DNA of 64,000 bases from CAZKAP01 sp964550895 (GTDB taxonomy: Bacteria; Bacteroidota; Bacteroidia; Flavobacteriales; Flavobacteriaceae): NCBI GenBank assembly GCA_964550895.1, contig CAZKAP010000001.1:1-64000 (forward strand). Direction: 5' to 3'. Shown in pieces: positions 1 through 7,178 of this stretch; position 1 is the first letter of the stretch, and each line of letters starts with the position of its first letter. The notes under the pieces are model-generated. The model was not told the DNA's origin and did not search any database. It saw only the letters and a program-made list of their open reading frames with translations. The position numbers and the translations under genes were made by a program.

Positions 1-371
1 AAGCTCCCAACACTCATTATATAGGCGAAGCCTGGCTGAACGGACTTGTCCAGGCTGACGAGAGCATCGGCTATAACATCACCAAAGCGACCTTCAAGGC
101 AAACTCCACATTGGATTGGCACAAACACACTACCCCACAAGTATTGATCATCGTAGAGGGCGAAGGATACTACCAGGAGAAGGGGAAACAGCCCATCCGC
201 ATAAAGGTCGGAGATGTCCTGAAGTGTGCCCCCAATACCGAACATTGGCACTCATCCTCTAAAGAAAGGGATGTCACGTATCTGGCCATTTACAAGGGGG
301 AAACTGAATGGACTGAGGTATTGTCTCAGGAATCTTACGACCAGGTAGCTGCTCTGTTGAAAGTTCAATAA
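1..371 (+). CDS. cupin-domain protein, 5' end outside the window
   Basis: The frame is open from base 3 and ends with TAA at 369-371, so the gene starts before the window; the visible part is about 122 residues. It reads as a single small cupin barrel. A DWHKH stretch just after base 111 supplies the first-motif histidines, a Gly-rich turn (GEGYYQEKG) and GDV segment follow, and PNTEHWHSS supplies the second-motif histidines. Such residues normally bind one metal ion, but cupins of this size have many roles (isomerases, dioxygenases, sensing), so no substrate can be named. A TTG at 111 could be mistaken for the start, but coding-like sequence continues upstream of it. The fold is sure, the function is not. 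Confidence 0.8.
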   Translation, partial: APNTHYIGEAWLNGLVQADESIGYNITKATFKANSTLDWHKHTTPQVLIIVEGEGYYQEKGKQPIRIKVGDVLKCAPNTEHWHSSSKERDVTYLAIYKGETEWTEVLSQESYDQVAALLKVQ

Positions 372-503
372 CCCATGGAATTAATTGACTCTAGTAATGT
401 GTCGATTAGGCGGCAGACTGCTAGGATAAGGCAGGATATTATAGTCTGACCGATAGTGGGTACCGCAAATTCAATGCATACCCGAATACTGTCCAAACGG
501 CGG

Positions 504-800
504 TTACTCGATTTCCTCGTAATCCACAACTGCCTCAGCCTTGCCTTCCTTGTTAGGGTCCAGATACAATTCCTGCCCTTTGAGCAATTTCACTCTTTTA
601 ACCTCCCCGTCTTGTATCGGTATTTCGTTTATAATACGACCCTGCTGCTGCACCCGGATAGAAAACGTAAGCTTGCCCGTATTTTGGACCACGGCATAAT
701 CATGCTTTGGGCGGGGTCCAGGGTGAATCGGTTTTGCGCGAAGCCCCTGGTATGTGCGAGCAGTATCACTGCCATTACGATCATACTTGTTCTCATGCAT
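504..800 (-). CDS. small conserved-looking protein of unknown function
   Basis: 98 residues starting at an ATG. I do not recognise the family. The N-terminal third is polar (MHENKYDRNGSDTARTYQGL), followed by a Pro/His/Lys-rich linker. The C-terminal 65 residues look like a small beta domain (VVQNTGKLTFSIRVQQQGRI and following) and end in an acidic tail. There is no signal peptide or membrane segment. It stands alone: the cupin gene upstream is on the other strand and the next minus-strand gene starts at 1151. The amino-acid composition is protein-like, whereas the opposite-strand frame is not. Moderate confidence that it is real. Confidence 0.55.
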   Translation of the reverse strand: MHENKYDRNGSDTARTYQGLRAKPIHPGPRPKHDYAVVQNTGKLTFSIRVQQQGRIINEIPIQDGEVKRVKLLKGQELYLDPNKEGKAEAVVDYEEIE

Positions 801-932
801 TTCAATCTTTTCTTTAAATGAACGGAGTACTAGTATTCCAGAGATTTATAGGCAATCTCCCCATAGCGTAGCATACCCTCTTACCATAGGCTCCTATTTC
901 TGGTTTTGGCGATTGAGACGAACCCCGGGATT

Positions 933-1151
933 TCAATACAGAGTGGAGTCCTTCTTCTCCAGTCTGTATACCGTATCGGACTTCTTAATTCCGCGTATTA
1001 TCTGATCCTCGTTGGGCCTTTCGGCGGCGGGTAACTGTATCCCGTGTTCCGCGGGTAACTGTATCCCTTGTTCCTTGGATTTACAAGAAACTAAGGCCGC
1101 AACGGCCAGGATCGCAATGAAGGTGGCCAGGGTGCCATTCCAGGTGTACAT
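933..1151 (-). CDS. small lipoprotein with an internal 8-residue tandem repeat
   Basis: 72 residues. The N-terminus is a typical lipoprotein signal: a hydrophobic stretch (ATFIAILAVAALVSC) ends in a VSC lipobox at about residue 23. The mature protein is only about 50 residues and contains two copies of an 8-residue unit, EQGIQLPA then EHGIQLPA, produced by a 24-base tandem duplication. A charged C-terminus (KKSDTVYRLEKKDSTLY) follows. No family is recognised. The clean lipobox and good composition support a real gene; it probably sits in the inner leaflet of the outer membrane or in the inner membrane. Confidence 0.55.
   Translation of the reverse strand: MYTWNGTLATFIAILAVAALVSCKSKEQGIQLPAEHGIQLPAAERPNEDQIIRGIKKSDTVYRLEKKDSTLY
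1027..1074. repeat. 24-base tandem duplication inside a lipoprotein gene
   Basis: Two adjacent 24-base copies (1027-1050 and 1051-1074) differ at one base. They keep the reading frame and encode the repeated GIQLPA unit of the small lipoprotein at 933-1151. Confidence 0.85.
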
Positions 1152-1328
1152 AACATCCGTTTAAAGGTGATAAAACGCTAATATATGCTTTTCCATTGTG
1201 GTGTTGGGATCATCGTATATGTGCCAGCGGTCCCAGTGAAAAATATTAATCTATCCCGCTTTCGCAAGGCCCTGCGGAGAATTGGCTCTACCTGGGACGC
1301 AACTTCGAACTACAGGGTAACATGGGGA

Positions 1329-2303
1329 CTAATACCCCAACAAATACGCAAAGATCAGCGGGGCCACTATGGTCGCATCCGACTCAATGACGAATTTGGG
1401 AGTTTCCTCGCCCAATTTACCCCAGGTAATCTTTTCGTTGGGAACGGCCCCGGAATACGAGCCGTAGCTGGTGGTGGAATCACTGATCTGGCAGAAATAG
1501 GACCACAGGGGCGTATCCGTTTCTTCCATGTCCTGATAGAGCATCGGAACCACGCAAATGGGGAAATCACCCGCTATTCCGCCGCCGATCTGAAAGAAGC
1601 CCACGCCCTGACCGGATTCCTTTCGGTACCAGTCCGCCAGCGCTGTCATGTATTCGATGCCCGATTTCACGGTCTGAGCGCTGAGCTCTCCCTTCAGGAC
1701 ATAACTGGCGAAAATGTTGCCCATCGTGCTGTCCTCCCATCCCGGGACCACTATGGGCAGGTTGCGTTCGGCGGCAGCATACAACCAGGAATCCCTGATA
1801 TCAATTTCATAATACGGCTCCAGCACCCCGGAAAGAAGGAGCTTGTACATGAATTCATGCGGGAAGTAGCGCTCCCCCTTCTGATCCGCGTCCTTCCAGA
1901 GTTCGAAGATATGCCCTTGCAACCGACGGAAGGCCTCCTCCTCAGGTATACAGGTATCCGTCACCCGGTTCAACCCCTGCTCCAGTAAAGCCATCTCGTC
2001 TGCGGGTGTCAGGTCCCGGTAATGCGGAACCCGCTTATAACTCTTATGTGCCACGAGATTCATGACATCTTCCTCCAGGTTGGCCCCGGTACAGGACACG
2101 ATGTGGACCTTATCCTGCCGGATGATATCCGCAAAAATCTTACCGAGTTCGGCCGTACTCATGGCTCCGGCCAGGGATACCAGCATACGCGATCCCTTGG
2201 ACAGTTGTTCCTCATAAGCCTGGGCGGCATCGACTAAGGCGGCAGCATTGAAGTGCAGGAAATACTTTTGCAGGAAAGAGCGAATAGGTTGTGCTGTCAT
2301 CAT
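1329..2303 (-). CDS. deoxyhypusine synthase-like protein (probable homospermidine or related polyamine synthase)
   Basis: 324 residues, a full-length member of the deoxyhypusine synthase superfamily. The hallmark C-terminus is present: an SGAVPNEKITWGKL segment matches the eukaryotic motif around the catalytic lysine, here Lys296 in W-G-K, followed by the hydrophobic APLIFAYLLGY end. The NAD-binding half contains SLAGAMSTAEL and SCTGANLEED. Bacteria have no eIF5A, so these proteins do not make hypusine. Some are known homospermidine synthases that transfer the aminobutyl group of spermidine to putrescine. It is the third gene of the speA-speB operon, 14 bases after speB, which supports a role downstream of putrescine. 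The exact product is inferred, not seen. Confidence 0.85.
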   Translation of the reverse strand: MMTAQPIRSFLQKYFLHFNAAALVDAAQAYEEQLSKGSRMLVSLAGAMSTAELGKIFADIIRQDKVHIVSCTGANLEEDVMNLVAHKSYKRVPHYRDLTPADEMALLEQGLNRVTDTCIPEEEAFRRLQGHIFELWKDADQKGERYFPHEFMYKLLLSGVLEPYYEIDIRDSWLYAAAERNLPIVVPGWEDSTMGNIFASYVLKGELSAQTVKSGIEYMTALADWYRKESGQGVGFFQIGGGIAGDFPICVVPMLYQDMEETDTPLWSYFCQISDSTTSYGSYSGAVPNEKITWGKLGEETPKFVIESDATIVAPLIFAYLLGY

Positions 2304-2317
2304 TGACGTATTTAGAG

Positions 2318-3193
2318 TTATCGGGAACCGGTTATATTGGCGAATGCGTAAGAGAGCATCTTATAGTACAGCTTGGCCGCTGTAAAATTTGAGGACCTAT
2401 CGTGCGGGTTCGGACAGAGCTCGACGATATCGAAGCCGACTACCTGGCGGCTGGCAAAGACCTCCTTAAGCAGACGAAGGGTAGGGTACCACAATAGCCC
2501 CCCGGGTTCGGGGGTACCTGTGGCCGAGAGTATGGAAGGGTCGAAGGCATCCAGGTCGAAGGTGATGTATACCGTATCGCCCAGGCGGGCGATAACCTTT
2601 TCAATCCACAGCTCCTGCCCGTCCAGTTCATGGGCATAGAACATACGGGATGGATCGACCTCGGCCAGCTCCCCGTGATCCATGCTGCGTATCCCTACCT
2701 GCACGAGGTTGGTGTTTTGCCGGGCCTCGTACAGGGCACAGGCATGATTATATGGAGTTCCTTCGTATTCTTTGCGCAAATCCGCATGGGCGTCGATCTG
2801 CAGTACGGAAAGATCCTTCCATACATGGCGAAAGGCCCTTATGGCTCCTATAGAAATGGAGTGTTCCCCTCCGAAGAGGGTCACGAATTTCTTCTGCGCG
2901 AGATAACCGGAGACCTCGTTTTCCACCAGCCTCACCATGTCTTCGGGGGTCTGCATCCCCCGGGGTTCCGGCGCCAGGTAGATTCCCTGGCGGTATACCT
3001 CGGAGTCGGTTTCTATATCGTAGAGCTCCATGTTGGCAGAAGCCTCCAGGAAGGCCTCGGGCCCCTTGTCGGCTCCCTTGCCCCAGGTACTGGTTCCATC
3101 ATAGGGAACGGGAATGAGTACGATCCCCGAATTCTCCAGGGCAGCGAAGTCGGCGGGTATACCCGCATAAGTTTCAGCTCGTTGTTTTTCCAT
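2318..3193 (-). CDS. speB: agmatinase (ureohydrolase family)
   Basis: 291 residues, the usual length. The enzyme hydrolyses agmatine to putrescine and urea in the cytoplasm. The dimanganese centre is complete: GGEHS with His111, DAHAD with Asp134, His136 and Asp138, and FDLDAFDPS with Asp213 and Asp215. Its first 20 bases overlap the end of speA, so the two are translationally coupled, and the deoxyhypusine synthase-like gene follows 14 bases later. Together with SpeA it gives the arginine to agmatine to putrescine route. Other ureohydrolases (arginase, guanidinobutyrase) share the motifs; the neighbouring arginine decarboxylase makes agmatinase the best call. Confidence 0.93.
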   Translation of the reverse strand: MEKQRAETYAGIPADFAALENSGIVLIPVPYDGTSTWGKGADKGPEAFLEASANMELYDIETDSEVYRQGIYLAPEPRGMQTPEDMVRLVENEVSGYLAQKKFVTLFGGEHSISIGAIRAFRHVWKDLSVLQIDAHADLRKEYEGTPYNHACALYEARQNTNLVQVGIRSMDHGELAEVDPSRMFYAHELDGQELWIEKVIARLGDTVYITFDLDAFDPSILSATGTPEPGGLLWYPTLRLLKEVFASRQVVGFDIVELCPNPHDRSSNFTAAKLYYKMLSYAFANITGSR

Positions 3194-4664
3194 GATTTAC
3201 GGGCGTGGGTTCTGTCTGTAGGTGCTGCCATTCAGAATCGGCTTCCGCAACCGGTTGCGAGCGGTGGTATCCGAGTATATCCAGGAATTGTTCCGGTGTC
3301 TGCTCCCCCCGGAACACACGGGAGGACAGGGTACCGTCCGGATTCCTGTCGATGAGCAGGTGTTTGGGTGCCGGGATCAGACAGTGCTGAAGCCCTCCGT
3401 AGCCCCCAATGGTCTCCTGATAGGCTCCGGTATTGAAGAATCCAATGTACTGCGGCTCCTTATCTTCGAACCGGGGCATGTAGATCGCGTTCAGGTGCTG
3501 TTCCGAGTTGTAGTAGTCGTCGCTGTCACAAGTCAGCCCCCCGAGCAATACGCGTTCATACGTCTTATCCCAGCGGTTGATGGGTAGCATGATGAAACGC
3601 CGGTTGATCGCCCAGGAGTCGGGCAGTGTAGTGATAAAGGAAGAATCTATCATATTCCATTTCTCCCGGTCGTTCTGCTGCTTCTGATACAGAATCTGAT
3701 ACACCGCACCTCCGCTCTCGCCCACGGTAAAACTGCCGAATTCGGTGAATATGTCGGGCACCTCCACATCATCGGCCTCGCAGGCCAGCTTAATCTGGTT
3801 GACGATTTCCTCCACCATATAGGGGTAGTCGTATTCGAAACCCAGGGAATTCTTAATTGGGAATCCTCCGCCGATATTCAGGCTGTCCAGGGTAGGACAT
3901 ATTTTTTTGAGGCTGATGTACACCTTGAGGCATTTCAGCAATTCGTTCCAGTAGTAGGCCGTGTCGTTGATGCCCGTGTTGATGAAGAAGTGGAGCATCT
4001 TGAGTTCCACCCTGGGATTCTCCCTGATCATTTCCCTGTAGAATGGGACTATGTTCTTGTATCCTATCCCCAGTCTCGAGGTATAAAACTCGAACTTGGG
4101 CTCTTCCTCCGAGGCGATACGAATTCCAATCTGAAAGGGCTTATCGGTGACCTGCGACAGGGCATCCACCTCGACATAGTTATCGACTATGGGGATGCAG
4201 CGCGCCTCTCCCCGGTCGATGAGAGATCCGATCTTCCGGATGTATTCTCCCCGCTTAAAACCATTGCATAGTACATAGGTAGTACTACCGATCCTGCCCT
4301 GATCCAGCAGGTGGTGTACGATGTCGATGTCGAAGGCAGAGGAGGTCTCGATATGAATATCATTCCGGAGTGCTTCCCCGAGCACAAACTCGAAGTGGGA
4401 GCTCTTGGTGCAATAGCTGTAATAATAACTCCCGGGATAGTCCAACCGGTCGAATGCCTGGGCGAACCAGCCCTTGGCCCGCTGAATATTCTCGGATATT
4501 CGCGGCAAATATGTGAATTTGAAGGGGCTGCCGTACTTTTCTATCAGGGACATCAAATCGATGCCGTGGAATTCGAGCTGATGATTATTCAGTCTGAACT
4601 CTTCCTGTGGAAAGTCAAAAGTCTGTTCGATAAGGTCTATATACTTGTTCTTCATGATGCGCAT
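3174..4664 (-). CDS. speA: biosynthetic arginine decarboxylase, PLP-dependent
   Basis: 496 residues. The protein belongs to the alanine racemase-fold (type III) decarboxylases and converts arginine to agmatine. The PLP lysine is Lys87 in YSYCTKSSHF. HFFINTGI and the GGGFPIK loop bind cofactor phosphate, and LTCDSDD near residue 390 carries the cysteine-aspartate pair of the second active-site half. It is much shorter than the 650-residue E. coli enzyme, as is usual in Bacteroidetes, and lacks the large inserts. It is the first gene of a three-gene operon and overlaps speB by 20 bases. A 5' leader of about 200 bases precedes it. An ATG four codons in (MKNKY) is an alternative start. Confidence 0.92.
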   Translation of the reverse strand: MRIMKNKYIDLIEQTFDFPQEEFRLNNHQLEFHGIDLMSLIEKYGSPFKFTYLPRISENIQRAKGWFAQAFDRLDYPGSYYYSYCTKSSHFEFVLGEALRNDIHIETSSAFDIDIVHHLLDQGRIGSTTYVLCNGFKRGEYIRKIGSLIDRGEARCIPIVDNYVEVDALSQVTDKPFQIGIRIASEEEPKFEFYTSRLGIGYKNIVPFYREMIRENPRVELKMLHFFINTGINDTAYYWNELLKCLKVYISLKKICPTLDSLNIGGGFPIKNSLGFEYDYPYMVEEIVNQIKLACEADDVEVPDIFTEFGSFTVGESGGAVYQILYQKQQNDREKWNMIDSSFITTLPDSWAINRRFIMLPINRWDKTYERVLLGGLTCDSDDYYNSEQHLNAIYMPRFEDKEPQYIGFFNTGAYQETIGGYGGLQHCLIPAPKHLLIDRNPDGTLSSRVFRGEQTPEQFLDILGYHRSQPVAEADSEWQHLQTEPTPVNHGKTTS

Positions 4665-4707
4665 TAAATTATAATCGTTGAAATCCGGTTGGAGGTAGAA
4701 AGCTCAA

Positions 4708-4863
4708 CTAGATGCGAATGGCATATGAAGTAACGGGGCAGTACCGGTGCGCAGGCAAGCCCGTTTGCGACGGCCCTCGCCCTGGGCAGAAAGGTTCTGC
4801 AGAAATGGATACTGAGTACCGGAGGCTTGCACCCCGGAAAACACGCAATAGGCAAGCAATCAT
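4708..4863 (-). other. possible upstream open reading frame in the speA leader
   Basis: An ATG at 4863 opens a 51-codon frame that closes with TAG at 4708-4710, 44 bases before speA. It lies wholly within the presumed transcript leader. The peptide (MIACLLRVFRGASLRYSV...) is rich in Arg, Ser, Cys and Pro, with no recognisable domain. It could be chance, or a leader peptide that senses polyamine or arginine status; nothing in the sequence decides this. Confidence 0.2.
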
Positions 4864-4870
4864 AACGGCG

Positions 4871-4878
4871 CAAAAGTA
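4871..4878 (-). promoter_or_regulatory. candidate -7 box for the polyamine operon
   Basis: On the minus strand the bases read TACTTTTG, an exact fit to the Bacteroidetes -7 consensus TAnnTTTG. No clear TTG -33 element lies at the usual spacing. If used, it gives a leader of roughly 200 bases before speA. Confidence 0.35.
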
Positions 4879-5246
4879 CAATTAACTTCTATACGTCGAA
4901 CGGAACTGCGCAAGGGGTTTCCCATATGCCTCCGACCGCGCTGATGCGATAACCCCAATCCATATCCGTAAAGCTCGATACGCCATGGCATTCGGATACC
5001 CGCCCGGGTCCGAAAATGCACCGACCATTTGCCGCGCCCAACTCGATCGGCCCTACAAATGCAGGAGATTAGAGTATGAGGCAACCCCGGACTTTCTTTG
5101 ACCATTACGAATCCCAACCGGGAAATGGGGCTAGGCTGAACGAATGCAAGAAACATTTAAATCGAATCTAATATTATTAATGTTTTTCATTAATTATAAA
5201 ATGCTTTTCGTATCTTTATACTCGTAAAGCAATACTTTAACAAGTC
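4879..5246. other. intergenic region between divergent operons
   Basis: About 370 bases without a convincing gene. The part near 5160-5230 is A+T-rich and holds a TATCTTTA box at 5211-5218, a near match to TAnnTTTG about 30 bases before the ATG at 5247, which is the likely promoter of the rightward small-protein operon. The rest shows no clear structure. Confidence 0.4.
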
Positions 5247-5354
5247 ATGAAATACATCAAACACGTACCCCGTCCGCAAGATATTCTCATATGGGTCGCC
5301 GTTCTTGGCGCCCTGTTCGCCCTGGCCTTTTTTAGCGGCATCCTGAGTTTCTGA
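5247..5354 (+). CDS. 35-residue single-pass membrane peptide
   Basis: ATG at 5247, TGA at 5352-5354. After a basic N-terminus (MKYIKHVPRPQD) comes one hydrophobic helix of about 20 residues (ILIWVAVLGALFALAFFSGI) and then LSF. The next gene starts 2 bases after its stop, which strongly suggests co-translation. No family is recognised. It is the first gene of a tight rightward operon with a two-helix membrane protein, an Xre regulator and another small membrane protein. The small size makes the call moderate, but composition, promoter position and spacing all support it. Confidence 0.6.
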   Translation: MKYIKHVPRPQDILIWVAVLGALFALAFFSGILSF

Positions 5355-5356
5355 TC

Positions 5357-5908
5357 ATGGAATCAGAATCCAACAAAAACAGCGGGAATTCCAGGGGATA
5401 CCGTACAATGGTTTACGGTTTGGGGCTGTTGATACTACTCATCGGCATACCGCTTTATGTAGGCACTCAGCTCGTACCCGGGAACCCACTGCTGGTACTG
5501 ACAGCTTCGCTTATCGCGGGTTTCTTCCTGTTCAATCTCACGGTCAGGCACTCACTTTCTTTCGAAGGATATTTTACCAGCCCGTTTAATGTGTTTACCT
5601 CCAGGGCGAAGGAAACGATAGTATCCGATTTACAACGGGAATTGTTGTTTGCAAAGCTGACCGAAGTGCTGGTCGATTCGAAGTTCCGTCTGATCAAAGC
5701 GGACAGAGGTAACTACAGGATACTGGCGATCACAGGAATCAGCTGGCTATCCTGGGGAGAAAACCTGTATATACGATTGGAACCGATCCAGCAGGGAACC
5801 GCCATCCGATTCTGCTCGAGTACTCTGTTCCAGGTTCATTCCTGGAACAAAAACAAGGACAACTTTCGGGTATTTGTGGAGGACTTCGAGCGATCGTTAA
5901 CCATTTAA
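5357..5908 (+). CDS. membrane protein of unknown function with a soluble C-terminal domain
   Basis: 183 residues. Two adjacent hydrophobic helices (about residues 18-37 and 43-62) form a hairpin, followed by roughly 115 cytoplasmic residues with alternating charged and hydrophobic segments (LQRELLFAKLTEVLVDSKFRL, LYIRLEPIQQGTAIRFCSS). The soluble part looks like a small alpha/beta domain, but I do not recognise it. It follows the 35-residue peptide by 2 bases and precedes the Xre regulator by 10, so these genes likely form one membrane-linked unit under that regulator. Confidence 0.7.
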   Translation: MESESNKNSGNSRGYRTMVYGLGLLILLIGIPLYVGTQLVPGNPLLVLTASLIAGFFLFNLTVRHSLSFEGYFTSPFNVFTSRAKETIVSDLQRELLFAKLTEVLVDSKFRLIKADRGNYRILAITGISWLSWGENLYIRLEPIQQGTAIRFCSSTLFQVHSWNKNKDNFRVFVEDFERSLTI

Positions 5909-5918
5909 CCCAGTACGC

Positions 5919-6131
5919 ATGGCTATAATCGTTAATCTGGACATTATGCTGGCCAAACGGAAAATGAAACTCAAAGAACTGTCCGAGGCCGTTGGGGTTT
6001 CCGCGGTAAACCTCTCGATACTCAAACAGGGAAAGGCGAAAGCCGTGCGCTTCTCCACGCTTAATGCCATCTGCACGGCCCTGGATTGCCAGCCCGGTGA
6101 TATCCTTGAATTTAAAAAACCTAATCCGTAA
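5919..6131 (+). CDS. Xre/Cro-type helix-turn-helix regulator, YozG-like
   Basis: 70 residues, essentially only a DNA-binding domain. It reads LAKRKMKLKELSEAVGVSAV as the first helices and NLSILKQGKAKAVRFSTLNA as the recognition and following helices, ending in the typical DCQPGDILEF. Such mini-regulators usually act as dimers on their own operon. It lies 10 bases after the two-helix membrane protein and 10 before the next membrane protein. This arrangement of a small Xre regulator inside a membrane-protein operon (DUF2975-YozG type) is common in Bacteroidetes and Firmicutes; its signal is unknown. Confidence 0.88.
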   Translation: MAIIVNLDIMLAKRKMKLKELSEAVGVSAVNLSILKQGKAKAVRFSTLNAICTALDCQPGDILEFKKPNP

Positions 6132-6141
6132 ATACGAAACC

Positions 6142-6327
6142 ATGAAATCCTATTATCTCTATCCCGCTCTGGGAATCATCCTGGCCGGAACTGCCCTGGT
6201 CATTTTAAATGAATACAGCCCAATTGCATTCGTCGACACCTATGCCTACTTATTCATCGTAGCCGCCATGATCGGGGGTTTGGGTATAGCCCGATGGATA
6301 AATCGATCGAGAAAAAAACCCTCTTAG
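6142..6327 (+). CDS. 61-residue two-helix membrane protein
   Basis: The ATG at 6142 (MKSYYLYPALGIILAG) is preferred over an in-frame ATG at 6064, because the latter lies inside the regulator gene and would add an unlikely N-terminus. Two membrane segments are visible (about 5-22 and 35-52), with a basic tail RWINRSRKKPS. No family is recognised. It is the last gene of the operon that starts at 5247; no terminator is apparent after it. Confidence 0.6.
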   Translation: MKSYYLYPALGIILAGTALVILNEYSPIAFVDTYAYLFIVAAMIGGLGIARWINRSRKKPS

Positions 6328-6393
6328 CCATTTGATTACAAAGTATTACGTGGAATTACCTAACTATTAACACTCTGTTCCAAAGCAATTTCA

Positions 6394-6401
6394 TAGCTTT
6401 G
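6394..6401 (+). promoter_or_regulatory. candidate -7 box upstream of the cold-shock gene
   Basis: TAGCTTTG fits the TAnnTTTG consensus. No good TTG box is visible upstream. If used, the transcript would have a pyrimidine-rich leader of more than 200 bases before the cold-shock domain, as is common for cold-shock mRNAs. Confidence 0.3.
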
Positions 6402-6641
6402 TCCTGTTTGTAAGTAGTCTTTCCCAGTTTTTCAACGGTATTTTCTTCTTTTCAAATAGCCCGGGTCCGAAGGGATCGGGTTTTACTGCATGGCCATCCG
6501 GTTTAACCTATTTGGAAGAGCTCATGCGGCATCTAATAAATGTACATGAATATTTTATCACAATTATGGGGTGCATTCTCCCCTAAGAAACAGGATGCAG
6601 AAAGCGGCAAATCGCCGCAGAGTTTAAATCAATTTACCAGA

Positions 6642-6830
6642 ATGAAAGAAGGAACCGTAAAGTTTTTTAACAACAGCAAAGGCTTTGGCTTTATCCAGAG
6701 TCCCGAGGGAAGCGATATTTTCGTCCACGTCAGTGGCCTCGTCGATGAAATCCGTGACAATGACCGCGTGACCTATCAGGTCGAAGAGGGCAAAAAGGGC
6801 CTCAACGCAGTCAACGTCCGACTGCTGTAG
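6642..6830 (+). CDS. cold-shock domain protein (CspA family)
   Basis: The 62-residue core starting MKEGTVKFFNNSKGFGFIQS is a complete cold-shock domain: RNP1 is KGFGFI, RNP2 is IFVHVS, and it ends in the usual LNAVNVRLL. It binds single-stranded RNA or DNA and melts RNA structure. An in-frame ATG at 6540 would add 34 residues (SQLWGAFSPKKQDAE...) without family support; the start at 6642 gives the standard length. The upstream bases could then be part of an untranslated leader, although the extension does look protein-like and cannot be excluded. A strong terminator follows, then a gene for ribosomal protein S21. Confidence 0.88.
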   Translation: MKEGTVKFFNNSKGFGFIQSPEGSDIFVHVSGLVDEIRDNDRVTYQVEEGKKGLNAVNVRLL

Positions 6831-6850
6831 TCAGAAACTATAAATAGTCA

Positions 6851-6877
6851 AGCCCCTTCTTAACAGGGGCTTTTTTT
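6851..6877 (+). terminator. rho-independent terminator after the cold-shock gene
   Basis: A 7-bp stem (AGCCCCT with AGGGGCT), 7-base loop and run of seven T end the cold-shock transcript, 20 bases before the S21 gene. Any S21 expression from the same promoter must read through it. Confidence 0.85.
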
Positions 6878-6897
6878 GTACCAAAATCGAAAAGACC

Positions 6898-7092
6898 ATG
6901 CTGATTATCCCCGTCAAGCCCAACGAAAACATCGACCGCGCACTCAAACGCTACAAACAGAAGTACCGCCGAACCAAAGTCAAGGAACTCACGCATAAGA
7001 AATCCCGGTACACCAAAAAATCAGTAGAACGCCGCGAGACCCTGAAAAAGGCCATACACAAAAGGGAATACCTCGAAGGAATCGAAGATTAA
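6898..7092 (+). CDS. rpsU: ribosomal protein bS21, divergent copy
   Basis: 64 residues. The N-terminal MLIIPVKPNENIDRALKRYK is the canonical Bacteroidetes S21 start; the rest is very basic (TKVKELTHKKSRYTKKSVER) and ends in the acidic LEGIED. S21 sits near the 3' end of 16S rRNA, and in Flavobacterium it helps hide the anti-Shine-Dalgarno sequence. From about residue 24 on it differs from the usual flavobacterial protein, so this may be a second, specialised copy. No Shine-Dalgarno sequence lies before its ATG. It is boxed between two hairpins, with the cold-shock gene upstream. Confidence 0.9.
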   Translation: MLIIPVKPNENIDRALKRYKQKYRRTKVKELTHKKSRYTKKSVERRETLKKAIHKREYLEGIED

Positions 7093-7109
7093 TCCCATTC
7101 ACCTCACCC

Positions 7110-7148
7110 ATAAGCCACCCGCCTGTATGCATACGGCGGGTGGCTTAT
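7110..7148. terminator. long hairpin between convergent genes
   Basis: A perfect 14-bp stem (ATAAGCCACCCGCC at 7110-7123, its complement at 7135-7148) encloses an 11-base, itself palindromic loop. The T-run after it is weak (ATTTTGGG). It lies between the rightward S21 gene and the leftward gene ending at 7179, so it may serve both directions. Confidence 0.75.
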
Positions 7149-7178
7149 ATTTTGGGACCTTTACAACCTAAGGCTGGA

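Noticed and set aside
1185..1988. A 267-codon open frame on the plus strand
   Set aside because: It runs antisense to the recognisable deoxyhypusine synthase-like gene and its translation has no family features; it is a codon-bias shadow.
2630..3355. A 241-codon plus-strand frame
   Set aside because: It is antisense to speB and the speA end; both are firmly identified on the other strand.
4664..4873. A 69-codon minus-strand frame in the speA leader
   Set aside because: Cys/Pro/Arg-rich with no domain, and it touches the speA start; no better than chance. The alternative 51-codon frame is kept only as a low-confidence possibility.
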